Shown: positions 15,750 through 24,380, counted from the first letter of the stretch. The stretch: DNA of 43,820 nucleotides from Variovorax sp. JS1663 (GCF_002157355.1 NZ_LYMK01000053.1:1-43820), one strand, 5' to 3'. The notes: generated from the sequence alone by a model not told the origin. Program-made: numbers and translations.

Positions 15750-16726
15750 TTGAGCTGCTCGCCCAGTGAACGGTAGAGCTGGTACTGCTGCCGCACGAAC
15801 TCGCGCGTGGCTTCCGGCGGACGGACGAAGGGAATCGAGTACGTCTGCTCGGTCGCGGCAATCCAGGCCGGGTCGGCGGCGATGGTCTTGAGCGCGGCCG
15901 CGAGCCGGTCGCGCACCTCGGCCGGCAGCTTGGGAGGCCCGAAGACCGCGCTCCAGCCGACGATGCCTTCCATCTCCGCGTAGCCCAGCTCGCGTGCGGT
16001 CGGCACGTCGGGCATGGTGGGCATGCGCTCCGCGCTGGTGACCATCAGGGCACGCAGCGCGCCGCTCTTGACCAGCGAGATGAACGATCCAAGGCTGCCG
16101 CAGGCGAATTCCGTCTGGCCCGCGACCAGCGACATCGAGGCCTCGCCGGTCCCCTTGTAGGGGATCTGCGTGGGCGTCTGGTCGGTGAGCTTGAGGATGC
16201 GGAACAGCTGGCGCGGCCCCATGTCGTTGGTGGTGAGTACGCCCGCGGTGCCGAAATTCATGGTCTTGCCCTTGGTACGCATGGCGGCGACCAGGTCGTC
16301 GAAGGTCTTGTAGGGCGACTTGCCGTTGACGATGCAACCGTAGGGGTTGAGCTCCAGCGTGCCGATGAAGGTGTAGTCGTCCCACTTGTACTTGGTGGTG
16401 GTCGGCATGACGGCCGGCAGGATGGCCTGCGAGCCGGTGCGCGCCAGCAGGAGCGTGTAGCCGTCGGGCGGCGAGGCGATGGCCTGGGCCGAGCCGATCA
16501 CGCCGCTGGCACCGGTCTTGTTCATGACCACCACTGCCTGCCCGAGTGCGCGCTGCGCGGCGGCCGCGAAGTTGCGCGCCGCCAGGTCGGCATCGCCGCC
16601 CGCGCTGTAGGGCGCGATGACGGTGATGGGGCGGTTGGGATAGGGGTCTTGCGCGGCGGCGGTGCCGCCGGCCAGCAGCATCGCGGCGGCCGCGATGCCC
16701 TGCATGAAGTGCGATGTGAAGCGCAT
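15728..16726 (-). CDS. Bug/TctC-type periplasmic solute receptor (third copy)
   Basis: 332 residues. Signal peptide FMQGIAAAAMLLAGGTAAA|Q, then YPNRPITVIAPYSAGGDADL, NKTGASGVIGSAQ, DGYTLLLAR and the ligand loop QIPYKGTGEA. AAGGAGACAAC precedes ATG 16726. It is the last gene of the acyl-CoA operon and probably delivers, or senses, the acid that the operon activates to a CoA thioester. No transporter membrane subunits are nearby. It has an Asp-Ala-Asp in place of the more common Thr/Val-Asp after GG, so the ligand may differ from that of the copies at 3370 and 6106. Confidence 0.92.
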   Translation of the reverse strand: MRFTSHFMQGIAAAAMLLAGGTAAAQDPYPNRPITVIAPYSAGGDADLAARNFAAAAQRALGQAVVVMNKTGASGVIGSAQAIASPPDGYTLLLARTGSQAILPAVMPTTTKYKWDDYTFIGTLELNPYGCIVNGKSPYKTFDDLVAAMRTKGKTMNFGTAGVLTTNDMGPRQLFRILKLTDQTPTQIPYKGTGEASMSLVAGQTEFACGSLGSFISLVKSGALRALMVTSAERMPTMPDVPTARELGYAEMEGIVGWSAVFGPPKLPAEVRDRLAAALKTIAADPAWIAATEQTYSIPFVRPPEATREFVRQQYQLYRSLGEQLNIIDAKM

Positions 16727-16773
16727 GCGTTGTCTCCTTGTTGTTGAAGTTTCTCGATCGATGGGCGCCGTGC

Positions 16774-18897
16774 TCAGCCCGCTCTCGGATCGCGCAGCAC
16801 CATCACGCAGTCGACCGCCAACGGTCCCTCGGGGCCGACCAGCACGGGGTTGAGGTCGAGCTCGGCCAGCCGGTCCTGCTGGGCAGCGGCCCATTGCGAC
16901 AGGCCGGCCAGCATGCGGGCGATCGCCTGGCGGTCCACCGCGCTCTGGCCGCGCACGCCGTCGAGCAGCGCGCCCATGCGCAGCTCGCCGAGCATGCGCA
17001 GGCCCTCGTCGGCGTCGAAGGGCGCGCGGCGGAAGGACACGTCCTTGAGCACCTCCACCAGCACGCCACCGATGCCGACCATCACGACCGTGCCGAACAC
17101 CAGGTCGCGTTGAACGCCCAGCACCAGCTCCACGTGGCCGCCGGCCATGCCCTGCACCACCACGCCGGAGAGGCGCGCGGCAGGCTGCGCCTCGGCGGCG
17201 CGGCGCATCAGCTCGGCGAAGCCCTCGCGCACGGCCGCCTCGTCGTTGCGCTTGAGCAGCACACCGCCGACCTCGGTCTTGTGGGTGATGTCGGGCGACT
17301 CGATCTTCAGCGCCACCGGCCCGCCGGCAGTGCGCCACAGGGCGACGGCCTCGTCCGCATCCCGGGCGAGCGTCACCGGCGCCATCGGCACGCCGGCGGC
17401 GCGCAACCACTCGGTGGCCTGGACGGTGGGCTGCACGCCCTCGACCAGTCCCTCGGGCAGGCGCGCAGGCAGGGGCAGCGCCTCGGCCGGCACACCGGCG
17501 CTTCGTTGGCGGAAGGCGTGCCATCGCACCAGCGCCGCGGCCGCTTCCACCGCGCGCTCGCCGGCGCCGTAGACCACGATGCCGAGCGCGCGCAGGCGCC
17601 GCAGCGCCTCCTCGGGCGCGGCCACCCAGCAGACGAGGAAGGGCTTGGTGGTGCGCGCCTGGATCTCGCCGAAGATGCGCACCAGCGTATCGACGTGCGC
17701 GGTCATCAGCTGCAGCCAGACGATGCCGACGTGGACCCCCGGGTCCTCCAGCAGCGCCACCACCGATTCGCTCAGCAATTCGGGACGCGCCACGAACTGG
17801 CCGGTCACGTCCACCGGATTTCCGAGCGCGCCGAAGGCCGGCATCACCTCGGCGAGACGCGCGCGCGTGGCAGGCGCGAGTTCGGGCACCGCCAGCCCCA
17901 TCTCCTCGGCGCGGTCGGCCATCATCACGCCGGCGCCGCCGGACTGGGTGGCGATGCCCAGCCCTGGGCCTGCTGCCGCGCGCGGCTGGCTCAGGGCCTC
18001 CAGCATGTCGAGCATCTGCTCCTCGTTGCGCGCGCGCAGCACGCCATACTGGCGGATCACCGCGTCGAACACCGCGTCCTCCACCGCGAGCGCGCCGGTG
18101 TGCGAGGCGGCGGCACGCACGCCCGAAGCCATGCGCCCGACCTTGGTGAGCACGAGCGGCTTGCCCAATGCCTGGCAGCGTTGCGCCAGCCGCACCAGGG
18201 CGGCGCCGTCCTCCAGCCCCTCCAGGTAGCCGGCGGCAACGCGGATGCGCGGGTCTTCCACCACGCTGGACATCAGCTCGCAGAAACCCAGGTCAGCCTC
18301 GTTGCCGGTGTTGATGAAGTAGCCGAGCCCGAGGCCGCGCTGCCGCACCAGCGCCGCGATGGCGGTGCCGAAGGCGCCGGACTGGGTAACGAACGCGATC
18401 GGGCCGGGGCCGGTCTCGCCGTCGGCGTACTGGCTGAAGGTGGCGTAGACCTGCTCGAAGGCGTTGACGAAGCCCAGGCAATTCGGGCCGCACAGCACCA
18501 CCCCGCAGTCGCGCGCCCGCTGCGCCAGCGCGTCCTCGAGCGCGCGGCCCTCGGCCCCCATCTCGCCGAAGCCGGAACTGAAGACGACAGCGGCGCGGAT
18601 GCCGCGGCGCGCAAGCGCCTCGATGGCGGGAATCACCTCCGCGGCCGGCACCGCGACGATCGCGAGGTCGGCCGCCTCGGGCAGCTCCTCGATGCACGGG
18701 AAACAGGCCAGTCCCGCGATCTCGCGGTACTTTGGATTGACCGGCAGGATGCGACCGGCATAGCCCTTCTCCAGCAGGTGCTTGAGCGGGCGGCCGTTGA
18801 TCTTGCCAAGGTCGGCCGAGGCGCCGATCACGGCGATGGAGCGCGGATGGACCAGGTGCCGCACGGCCTCGGCGCGGTCGGTGTTCGAAAGGGTCAT
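16774..18897 (-). CDS. ADP-forming acyl-CoA synthetase (acetate-CoA ligase family), fused subunits
   Basis: 707 residues in the alpha-beta fused order: CoA-binding Rossmann domain (HPRSIAVIGASADLGKINGR), ligase domains with CGPNCLGFVN and the phosphohistidine motif SHTGAL (H266), and a C-terminal ATP-grasp domain (PVALKIESPDITHKTEVGGV, AELDLNPVLV). These enzymes couple acyl-CoA formation to ATP hydrolysis to ADP through a phosphorylated His; in Proteobacteria they activate diverse acids, including hydroxycinnamic acids such as ferulate. Start ATG 18897 follows the acyl-CoA dehydrogenase stop by 17 bases. It would carry out the activating step of this operon. The substrate cannot be read from sequence. 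Confidence 0.9.
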   Translation of the reverse strand: MTLSNTDRAEAVRHLVHPRSIAVIGASADLGKINGRPLKHLLEKGYAGRILPVNPKYREIAGLACFPCIEELPEAADLAIVAVPAAEVIPAIEALARRGIRAAVVFSSGFGEMGAEGRALEDALAQRARDCGVVLCGPNCLGFVNAFEQVYATFSQYADGETGPGPIAFVTQSGAFGTAIAALVRQRGLGLGYFINTGNEADLGFCELMSSVVEDPRIRVAAGYLEGLEDGAALVRLAQRCQALGKPLVLTKVGRMASGVRAAASHTGALAVEDAVFDAVIRQYGVLRARNEEQMLDMLEALSQPRAAAGPGLGIATQSGGAGVMMADRAEEMGLAVPELAPATRARLAEVMPAFGALGNPVDVTGQFVARPELLSESVVALLEDPGVHVGIVWLQLMTAHVDTLVRIFGEIQARTTKPFLVCWVAAPEEALRRLRALGIVVYGAGERAVEAAAALVRWHAFRQRSAGVPAEALPLPARLPEGLVEGVQPTVQATEWLRAAGVPMAPVTLARDADEAVALWRTAGGPVALKIESPDITHKTEVGGVLLKRNDEAAVREGFAELMRRAAEAQPAARLSGVVVQGMAGGHVELVLGVQRDLVFGTVVMVGIGGVLVEVLKDVSFRRAPFDADEGLRMLGELRMGALLDGVRGQSAVDRQAIARMLAGLSQWAAAQQDRLAELDLNPVLVGPEGPLAVDCVMVLRDPRAG

Positions 18898-18914
18898 GGG
18901 CAGCGTGAAGTCGT

Positions 18915-20138
18915 TCAGTTGGCGAAAGCGGCGATGCCGGTCTGGGCCCGGCCCAGCACCAGCGCGTGGATGTCGTGCGTGCCTTCGAGCGTATTGACTG
19001 TCTCGAGGTTCAGCAGGTGGCGGATGACGTGGAACTCGTCGGAGATGCCGTTGCCACCGTGGACATCGCGTGCGCTGCGCGCGATGTCCAGCGCCTTGCC
19101 GGCGCAGTTGCGCTTGAGCAGCGACACCATCTCCGGGCTGGCGCGACCCTGGTCGCGCAGGCGGCTCAGGTGCAGGCAGGCATGCAGGCCGAGCGTGATC
19201 TCGGTCTGCATGTCGGCCAGCTTCTTCTGCACCAGCTGGTTGGCCGCCAGCGGCCGGCCGAACTGCTTGCGGTCCATCGCGTACTGCCGCGCAGCATGCC
19301 AGCAGAACTCGGCCGCGCCCATCGCGCCCCAGCAGATGCCGAAGCGCGCGTTGTTCAGGCAGGCGAAGGGCGCGCCGATGCCGCTGGCACCGGGCAGGCG
19401 CTGCGACGCGGGGACGAAGACGTCGTCCATGAGGATCTGGCCCGTGGGCGAGGCACGCACCGAGAACTTGCCCTCGATCTTGCTGGTGGCGAGGCCCTTC
19501 ATGCCGCGCTCGAGGATGAAGCCGCCGACGCGGCCGTCGTCGTCCTTGGCCCACACGACCATCAGGTCGGCGATGGGCGCATGCGTGATCCAGGTCTTGG
19601 TGCCCGACAGCAGGTAGCCGCCGTCGACCTTGCGCGCCCGGCTGTTCATGCTGCCCGGGTCGGACCCATGGTCCGGCTCCGTGAGGCCGAAGCAGCCCAG
19701 TTTGTCGGCGCGTGCCATCGCCGGCAGGTAGCGCTCGCGCTGCTCCTGGCTGCCGAAGAGGTAGATCGGCGTCATGCTGAGCGTGGTCTGCACGCCCAGC
19801 GCCGAGCGAAAGCAGGTGTCCACCCGCTCGAACTCGCGCGCGATCAGGCCGTAGCCGACGTAGCTGATGCCGGCGCAGCCGAAGCCCTCGATGGTCGCGC
19901 CGAGGAAGCCGAGCTCGGCCATCTCGCGCATCACCGCGATGTCGAAGGTCTCGTGGCGGTGCGCCTGGAGGATGCGGGGCATGAGCTGGCCCTGCGCATA
20001 GTCGCGCGCGGCGTCGCGGATCATGATCTCCTCGGGCGTCAGGAGGTCGTCGAAGCGCAGCGCGTCCTTCCAGTCGAAGGGCACGTCGCGCATCGCGGCG
20101 CGGGCCAGGGTGTGGGCATCGGGCTCGGGGTGCGGCAC
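18915..20138 (-). CDS. Acyl-CoA dehydrogenase of the glutaryl-CoA dehydrogenase type, altered site
   Basis: 407 residues, close to glutaryl-CoA dehydrogenase throughout (CFGLTEPDHGSDPGSM, GTKTWITHAPIADLMVVWA, TEITLGLHACLHLSRLRDQG, LEGTHDIHALVLGRAQTGIA). The catalytic base is Glu385. Glu104 and Arg111 align with the human enzyme's Glu87 and Arg94. Two other pocket positions are changed: Gly115 where the human enzyme has Ser98, and Leu384 where Tyr369 precedes the base. The substrate may therefore not be glutaryl-CoA, or the reaction may not decarboxylate. FAD flavoprotein, cytosolic. The start is GTG 20138, one base after the stop of the DUF35 gene. Confidence 0.9.
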   Translation of the reverse strand: MPHPEPDAHTLARAAMRDVPFDWKDALRFDDLLTPEEIMIRDAARDYAQGQLMPRILQAHRHETFDIAVMREMAELGFLGATIEGFGCAGISYVGYGLIAREFERVDTCFRSALGVQTTLSMTPIYLFGSQEQRERYLPAMARADKLGCFGLTEPDHGSDPGSMNSRARKVDGGYLLSGTKTWITHAPIADLMVVWAKDDDGRVGGFILERGMKGLATSKIEGKFSVRASPTGQILMDDVFVPASQRLPGASGIGAPFACLNNARFGICWGAMGAAEFCWHAARQYAMDRKQFGRPLAANQLVQKKLADMQTEITLGLHACLHLSRLRDQGRASPEMVSLLKRNCAGKALDIARSARDVHGGNGISDEFHVIRHLLNLETVNTLEGTHDIHALVLGRAQTGIAAFAN

Positions 20139-20139
20139 C

Positions 20140-20574
20140 TCAGTCCTCCACGCCGCGCAGCGGCCTGAACTTCGGGATGCCGGCCTCGTCCGAGATGGCC
20201 TCGAACCAGGCCTCGACGCGCAAGCCGATGCGCAGCGCCTGCGGCGCGCAGCCGGTGAGCTGACCGTACATGCGGGCGCCGTCGTCCAGGTCGATCAGGC
20301 ACAGCATGACCGGCAGCTCGGCCTGCCAAGCCGGGTGGTTCATCGCGACCGAGCGCGAGACAGTGTGCGAGTACACGGTGCCGGTGGGCCGCGCCTCGGT
20401 CCAGGCCAGCTCGCGGCTGCCGCACTCGATGCACCAGGGCTTGGGGTGGAAGTTGAAGGTCGCGCAGCGCCGGCATTTCTGCAGCATCAGCCGGCCCTGC
20501 TTCGCACCGGTCCAGAAAGGCCGCGTGAGGTCGGTGATGGCGGGTTGCGGCTTGCCCAGGGAGAGGTCTTCCAT
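20140..20574 (-). CDS. DUF35 zinc-ribbon/OB-fold protein, thiolase partner
   Basis: 144 residues with the rubredoxin-like zinc ribbon C34-x2-C37 and C48-x2-C51 (LQKCRRCATF, PWCIECGS), then the OB fold (GTVYSHTVSRS, VMLCLIDLDDGARMYGQLTG). In steroid side-chain degradation such proteins bind thiolase-like aldolases (ChsH2 with Ltp2) and channel acyl-CoA between enzymes. Here the gene sits directly after the thiolase-like gene (three bases) and directly before the dehydrogenase, so a complex with the thiolase-like protein is the natural inference. Confidence 0.9.
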   Translation of the reverse strand: MEDLSLGKPQPAITDLTRPFWTGAKQGRLMLQKCRRCATFNFHPKPWCIECGSRELAWTEARPTGTVYSHTVSRSVAMNHPAWQAELPVMLCLIDLDDGARMYGQLTGCAPQALRIGLRVEAWFEAISDEAGIPKFRPLRGVED

Positions 20575-20577
20575 GGT

Positions 20578-21786
20578 TCAGGGCTCCGTTCCGAGAATGA
20601 GGGAGATGCAGCTGCGGCCGGGTCGGCCGTAGGGAATGCCGCCGAAGCCGCAGGCGATGCCGATGCGCGCGTCGCGCACCTGCCGGTCGCCGGCCTCGCC
20701 GCGCAGCTGCGTGACCGCCTCGACCAGGGGCATGAAGCCGCCGATGGCGCCGCCGGGCTGGCCGCCGGAGAGCTGGCCGCCGTCGGTGGACATCGGGAAG
20801 TCGCCGTCGAAGCGCAGGTCGTGCTCCTCGACGAAGCGGCCGCCCTCGCCCTTGCGGCAGAAGCCGTGGTCCTCGATGGTCATCATCGCGATGAAGGGGT
20901 AGTCGTCATAGGGCTGCAGGAAGTCGATGTCCTCGTGCCGCACGCCGGCGCGCTGCATCGCGAGCGGCGCGGCCACCGCGTAGCCGGTGGTGGTGATGTC
21001 CGGCAGCGCGCGCGAGCCGTGGTAGTAGTTGTTGGCCTCGCCCGCGCCCAGCAGGTAGACCGGGCGGTCGGTGAGCGTGCGGGCCGTCTCGGCCGAGGTC
21101 ACGATGTAGGCGAGGCCGCCGTTGACGATGGGCACGCAGTCCAGCAGACGGATCGGATCGGACAGCACGCGGGAATTCATGTAGTCGTCCAGCGTGAAGG
21201 GCTGGCGGTAGATCGCGCCGGGATGCAGCGACGCGTGGAAGCGGTTGGTGACCGCGATCTTGCCAAGCTGCTCGTCCTTCAGCGCGTACTGGTGCCGGTA
21301 GCGCGTCTGCACAAGCGCGAACTGCGCGCTCGCGCCCATCACGCCGAAGGGCCCCTGGAAGTCCCAATACACGCCGCGCGTACGCTCCGGCGACAGCGGC
21401 AGGCCGGGCGCCAGCGAGGGGATGTCCAGCGGCGTGTCGGCGCCGACCACCAGCACTCGATCGACGATGCCGGCGCGGATCATCGCGGCCGCGCGGATCA
21501 GCAGCGAGGCCGCCGACGCACCGCCTTGGTCGCCGCGCAGCAGCACCTGCGGGCTGATGCCCAGGTTCTCGGCGGTGGCGGCCGACCAGTTGACCGTGTG
21601 GGCCACCTCGGCATGCGAGACGCCCAGGCCTTGGCCGTCGAAGTCGTTCTTGGACATGCCGGCCTTCTGCAGGGCCAGGTCGGCCGCCCAGGCGATGTAT
21701 TCGTCCACGGTGAGCACCGGCTCGCCCGGCTTGGCCCGGCTGTAGGGCGTTCGCCCGTAGCCGACGATGGCGACGTCTGCACGCAT
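20578..21786 (-). CDS. Thiolase-like (SCP2-type) protein lacking the usual active-site Cys
   Basis: 402 residues with the thiolase fold (VAIVGYGRTPYSRA, IRAGIVDRVLVVGADTP, GGQPGGAIGGFMPLVEAVTQ). Where classical thiolases have the nucleophilic Cys before a Ser-Gly, this one reads LLRGDQGGASAASL, with no Cys. The His of the HEAF motif region is replaced by QPYDDYPF. It is therefore unlikely to be a Claisen thiolase. The pairing with a DUF35 protein recalls Ltp2-type retro-aldolases, which use tyrosines. It stands between the enoyl-CoA hydratase and DUF35 genes, fitting removal of an acyl unit from a beta-hydroxyacyl-CoA. Confidence 0.85.
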   Translation of the reverse strand: MRADVAIVGYGRTPYSRAKPGEPVLTVDEYIAWAADLALQKAGMSKNDFDGQGLGVSHAEVAHTVNWSAATAENLGISPQVLLRGDQGGASAASLLIRAAAMIRAGIVDRVLVVGADTPLDIPSLAPGLPLSPERTRGVYWDFQGPFGVMGASAQFALVQTRYRHQYALKDEQLGKIAVTNRFHASLHPGAIYRQPFTLDDYMNSRVLSDPIRLLDCVPIVNGGLAYIVTSAETARTLTDRPVYLLGAGEANNYYHGSRALPDITTTGYAVAAPLAMQRAGVRHEDIDFLQPYDDYPFIAMMTIEDHGFCRKGEGGRFVEEHDLRFDGDFPMSTDGGQLSGGQPGGAIGGFMPLVEAVTQLRGEAGDRQVRDARIGIACGFGGIPYGRPGRSCISLILGTEP

Positions 21787-21824
21787 GAAGCTTGTTCCTT
21801 TGTCTTCGGTTGCAATGGGGGCGC

Positions 21825-22607
21825 TCAGCGCCCGGTGAACTGGGGCGCGCGGCGCTGTGCGAAGGCCTGCATGCCTTCCTTCTGGTCGGCGCTGTCGAAC
21901 AGCAGCTCGAAGGCGCGGCGCTCCAGCATCAGGCCGGTGGCCAGCGGCGCATCGGCGCCGGCCAGCGCGGCCTCCTTGAGCAGGCGCAGCGCCATCGGCG
22001 GGCGGCTGGCGATCAGGGCGGCGAGCGCGAGGGCGCGCGCCTCGAGCGCGTCGTCGTCCACCACTTCGCTGACCAGGCCCATGGCCAGGGCCTCGTCGGC
22101 ACCGACGGGCTCGCCGGTCAGCATCAGCTTCATCGCGCGGTACTTGCCCAGCGCCTGCATCAGGCGCTGGGTCGCGCCGCCGCCGGGCATGATGCCGACA
22201 GTCACCTCAGGCTGGCCGAAGCGGGCGCTGCGGCCCGCCACGATCAGGTCGGCATGCTGGGCAAGCTCACAGCCACCGCCCAATGCCGGGCCGGCGACTG
22301 CCGCGATCAGCGGTTTAGAGAACCCGGCGATCGGCGCCCAGCAGCGCGGCACGGCGAGGCGCCACACCTCGGCTGCCCCGAGGCCGGCGATCTCCTTGAT
22401 GTCGGCACCGGCGGCGAAGCAGCCACCGCTGCCGCACAGCAGGACGCATCGCACGTCCTCGTCCTGGTCAAGTGCCGTGAAGGCCTGCGCGAGCGCCAGG
22501 CGCAGGGCCTGGTTCAGCGCGTTGCGCGCCTCGGGGCGGTTCAATCTGAGGCGCGCCACGCCGTCGAGCGGGCGGTCCACCAGCAGCGGGTCTGCGGCTT
22601 CGGTCAT
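21825..22607 (-). CDS. Enoyl-CoA hydratase/isomerase family protein
   Basis: 260 residues of the crotonase fold. The oxyanion-hole part CFAAGADIKEI (from 63) and GPALGGGCELAQ are present; Glu114 (GGCEL) and Glu134 (GQPEV) are spaced exactly 20 apart as in the two catalytic glutamates of enoyl-CoA hydratase, so a true hydratase is likely. CGGAGACAAAG precedes ATG 22607. It is the first gene of the operon, facing the LysR gene. It would hydrate the enoyl-CoA made by the dehydrogenase, giving the beta-hydroxyacyl-CoA that the thiolase-like protein may cleave. Confidence 0.92.
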   Translation of the reverse strand: MTEAADPLLVDRPLDGVARLRLNRPEARNALNQALRLALAQAFTALDQDEDVRCVLLCGSGGCFAAGADIKEIAGLGAAEVWRLAVPRCWAPIAGFSKPLIAAVAGPALGGGCELAQHADLIVAGRSARFGQPEVTVGIMPGGGATQRLMQALGKYRAMKLMLTGEPVGADEALAMGLVSEVVDDDALEARALALAALIASRPPMALRLLKEAALAGADAPLATGLMLERRAFELLFDSADQKEGMQAFAQRRAPQFTGR

Positions 22608-22664
22608 GCGCTTTGTCTCCGTTGTTGCGGCGCATTGTGGAAGCCGTCACATCATTCGACTACT

Positions 22665-22676
22665 TTCCATCTGGAA
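22665..22676. promoter_or_regulatory. Inverted repeat in the LysR/enoyl-CoA hydratase divergent promoter
   Basis: TTCCA-TC-TGGAA (22665-22676) is a perfect dyad, and it overlaps a second, GGAAT-N13-ATTCC (22673-22695). Both lie in the 105-base gap between the two divergent start codons. LysR proteins usually bind interrupted dyads of this kind; the site is a candidate only. Confidence 0.5.
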
Positions 22677-22712
22677 TGACCAATATTCAAATTCCAAATA
22701 CCATCGCTGGCC

Positions 22713-23618
22713 ATGAACCTCCGATCGCTGGACCTGAATCTGCTGCTGGTCTTCGATGCCATCTACAACGAGCGCAGCATCTCCAAGGCCGCGCACAAGC
22801 TGCACCTGTCGCAGCCCACGGTGAGCAATGCCCTGGGCCGGCTGCGCGACCGGCTGGCCGACCCGCTGTTCGAGCGCAGCACGCAGGGCATGGCGCCGAC
22901 CCTGCGCGCGAAGATGCTGGCGGAGCCGATCCGACAGGCGCTGGACATGCTAGAGCGCGGGCTTCGCGGCGACGACGCCTTCGACTTCGCCCAGTCGGAC
23001 CGTGAGTTCGTGGTGGCGGTGGAAGACTACGGCGAGACCATCATCCTGCCGCGCTTCGTCGACTGGCTGGCCAAGGTGGCGCCGCGCATCCGCATCAAGA
23101 TCCGGCCCGAGCCCAGCGCGCTGCTCAAGGGCGAGCTGCGCGACGGCGCGGTCGACCTGGCGCTGGACTACTTCGTGCTGCAGGACGCGGCCTTCCGCCA
23201 TCAGTGCGTGCTGACCGAGACGCTGTTGAGCCTGTCGCGGCGAGACCATCCGGAGGTGGGCGAGAAGCTGAGCCTGGAGGCCTTCCTCGGCCTCAAGCAC
23301 GTGGTGCTGGCGCCGCGCACCAGCGCCATGCCGATGATCGACCTCGCGCTCTCCAAGCGTGGCCTGCAACGGCAGATCGCAGTGACGGTGCCGCATTTTC
23401 TGTCGATGCCGGTGATGGTGCAGACCTCCGACCTGATCTGCACGCTGCCGCGGCGCATGGCGCACCTCTATGCCGACCACTTCCGGCTGAAGTCGCATGC
23501 GGTGCCGCTGCGCATGCCGAGCTTTCCGGTCTACCTGATGTGGCACGAGTCCGCCGAGCGCGACCCGAGCCACCAGTGGTTCCGAAAGCACCTGATGGAT
23601 TTCTGCGAGCGGCTCTGA
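22713..23618 (+). CDS. LysR family regulator of the acyl-CoA operon
   Basis: 301 residues: the N-terminal helix-turn-helix (LNLLLVFDAIYNERSIS, KAAHKLHLSQPTVSNALGRL, DPLFERSTQGM) and a periplasmic-binding-protein-like effector domain (VAVEDYGETIILPRFVDWLA, DLALDYFVLQDAAF). The pattern is that of the NodD/LinR/PcpR-like LysR subgroup. It is divergent from the enoyl-CoA hydratase operon, which it very likely controls with a CoA-linked or free-acid inducer. The gene is intact; the broken LysR gene that follows is a different one. Confidence 0.92.
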   Translation: MNLRSLDLNLLLVFDAIYNERSISKAAHKLHLSQPTVSNALGRLRDRLADPLFERSTQGMAPTLRAKMLAEPIRQALDMLERGLRGDDAFDFAQSDREFVVAVEDYGETIILPRFVDWLAKVAPRIRIKIRPEPSALLKGELRDGAVDLALDYFVLQDAAFRHQCVLTETLLSLSRRDHPEVGEKLSLEAFLGLKHVVLAPRTSAMPMIDLALSKRGLQRQIAVTVPHFLSMPVMVQTSDLICTLPRRMAHLYADHFRLKSHAVPLRMPSFPVYLMWHESAERDPSHQWFRKHLMDFCERL

Positions 23619-23624
23619 AGGAAG

Positions 23625-24237
23625 GCCGCGCGGGTCAGCCCGCCCGGTGCTGCGCGCAGCGACAGCGTGGACCACGACGCAAGCGCGGCCAGGCTCGCCG
23701 GCTCGCCGTGCTCGCGCAGCAGCGCGGGGCTGGCCATCAGCACGTCCTGCGTACGGCCCAGCGGGCGCACCACCAGGCTGGAATCGTCGAACGGCGGGCG
23801 GCGCACGCGCAACACCACGTCCATCGGCTCCTCCAGCGGATCGACGCGGCGGTTGCTCACCGTCAGCACCAGCCGCACGCGGGGATGCGCCTTCATGAAG
23901 GCCGGCACAGCGGCGTGAGCCAGAACTGCGCCAAAGTGATGGGGCAGCTCACACGCAGCACGCCCTGCGGCTGCGCGACCGCCTCCTGCACCAGTTCACT
24001 CGCCGACTCGCCCAGCGCCACCATTTGCTGGCAGCGCTCATAGAAGCGCTCCCCCACCGAGGTGAGCACCAGGCGGCGCGAGCTGCGCTGCAGCAGCCGC
24101 ACGCCCAGGCGCTCCTCCAGCTGCGCGATGCGGCGGCTCAGCCGCGACTTGGGCACGCCCAGCTGCCGGCTCGCGGCCGAGAAGCCCTGGTGCTCGACCA
24201 CCTTGGCGAAGAACAGCAGGTCGTTGAGGTCTTCCAT
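23625..24237 (-). pseudogene. LysR family regulator, frameshifted and truncated
   Basis: From ATG 24237 the frame gives a typical LysR start (MEDLNDLLFFAKVVEHQGFS, VPKSRLSRRIAQLEERLG, SSRRLVLTSVGERF). At about 23910 it goes out of frame after AQFWLTPL. One base earlier in phase, the next frame continues with PAFMKAHPRVRLVLTVSN and EEPMDVVLRVRRPP, the effector domain, so a single base was lost (CTGGTGCCG became CTGTGCCG). The protein also ends too early, at about LSLRAAPGG, where it meets the end of the other LysR gene; roughly the last 90 residues of the family are missing. It was probably the regulator of the divergent hydrolase pair at 24381. The left boundary is approximate. Confidence 0.85.
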
Positions 24238-24380
24238 GGCGTGGGCAATTCCTGGGACGCTGCCGATCATCGCCGGCAAAACGTTCTACCGGTGCAACGT
24301 TGCGTTCATCCAGGCCGGATTGTTCGCGCATCGTTCCATCCCGATCATCGACGCATGACTTTTCGATGGAGACAAGCTGG

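Noticed and set aside
16738..19617. A 959-codon plus-strand open frame opposite the acyl-CoA synthetase and dehydrogenase
   Set aside because: It spans two real minus-strand genes and their gap, and its product is His/Gln/Arg-rich without domains.
23531..23624. Continuation of the broken LysR frame into the end of the intact LysR gene
   Set aside because: From here the minus-strand reading is only the complement of the intact LysR C-terminus and no longer matches a LysR effector domain.
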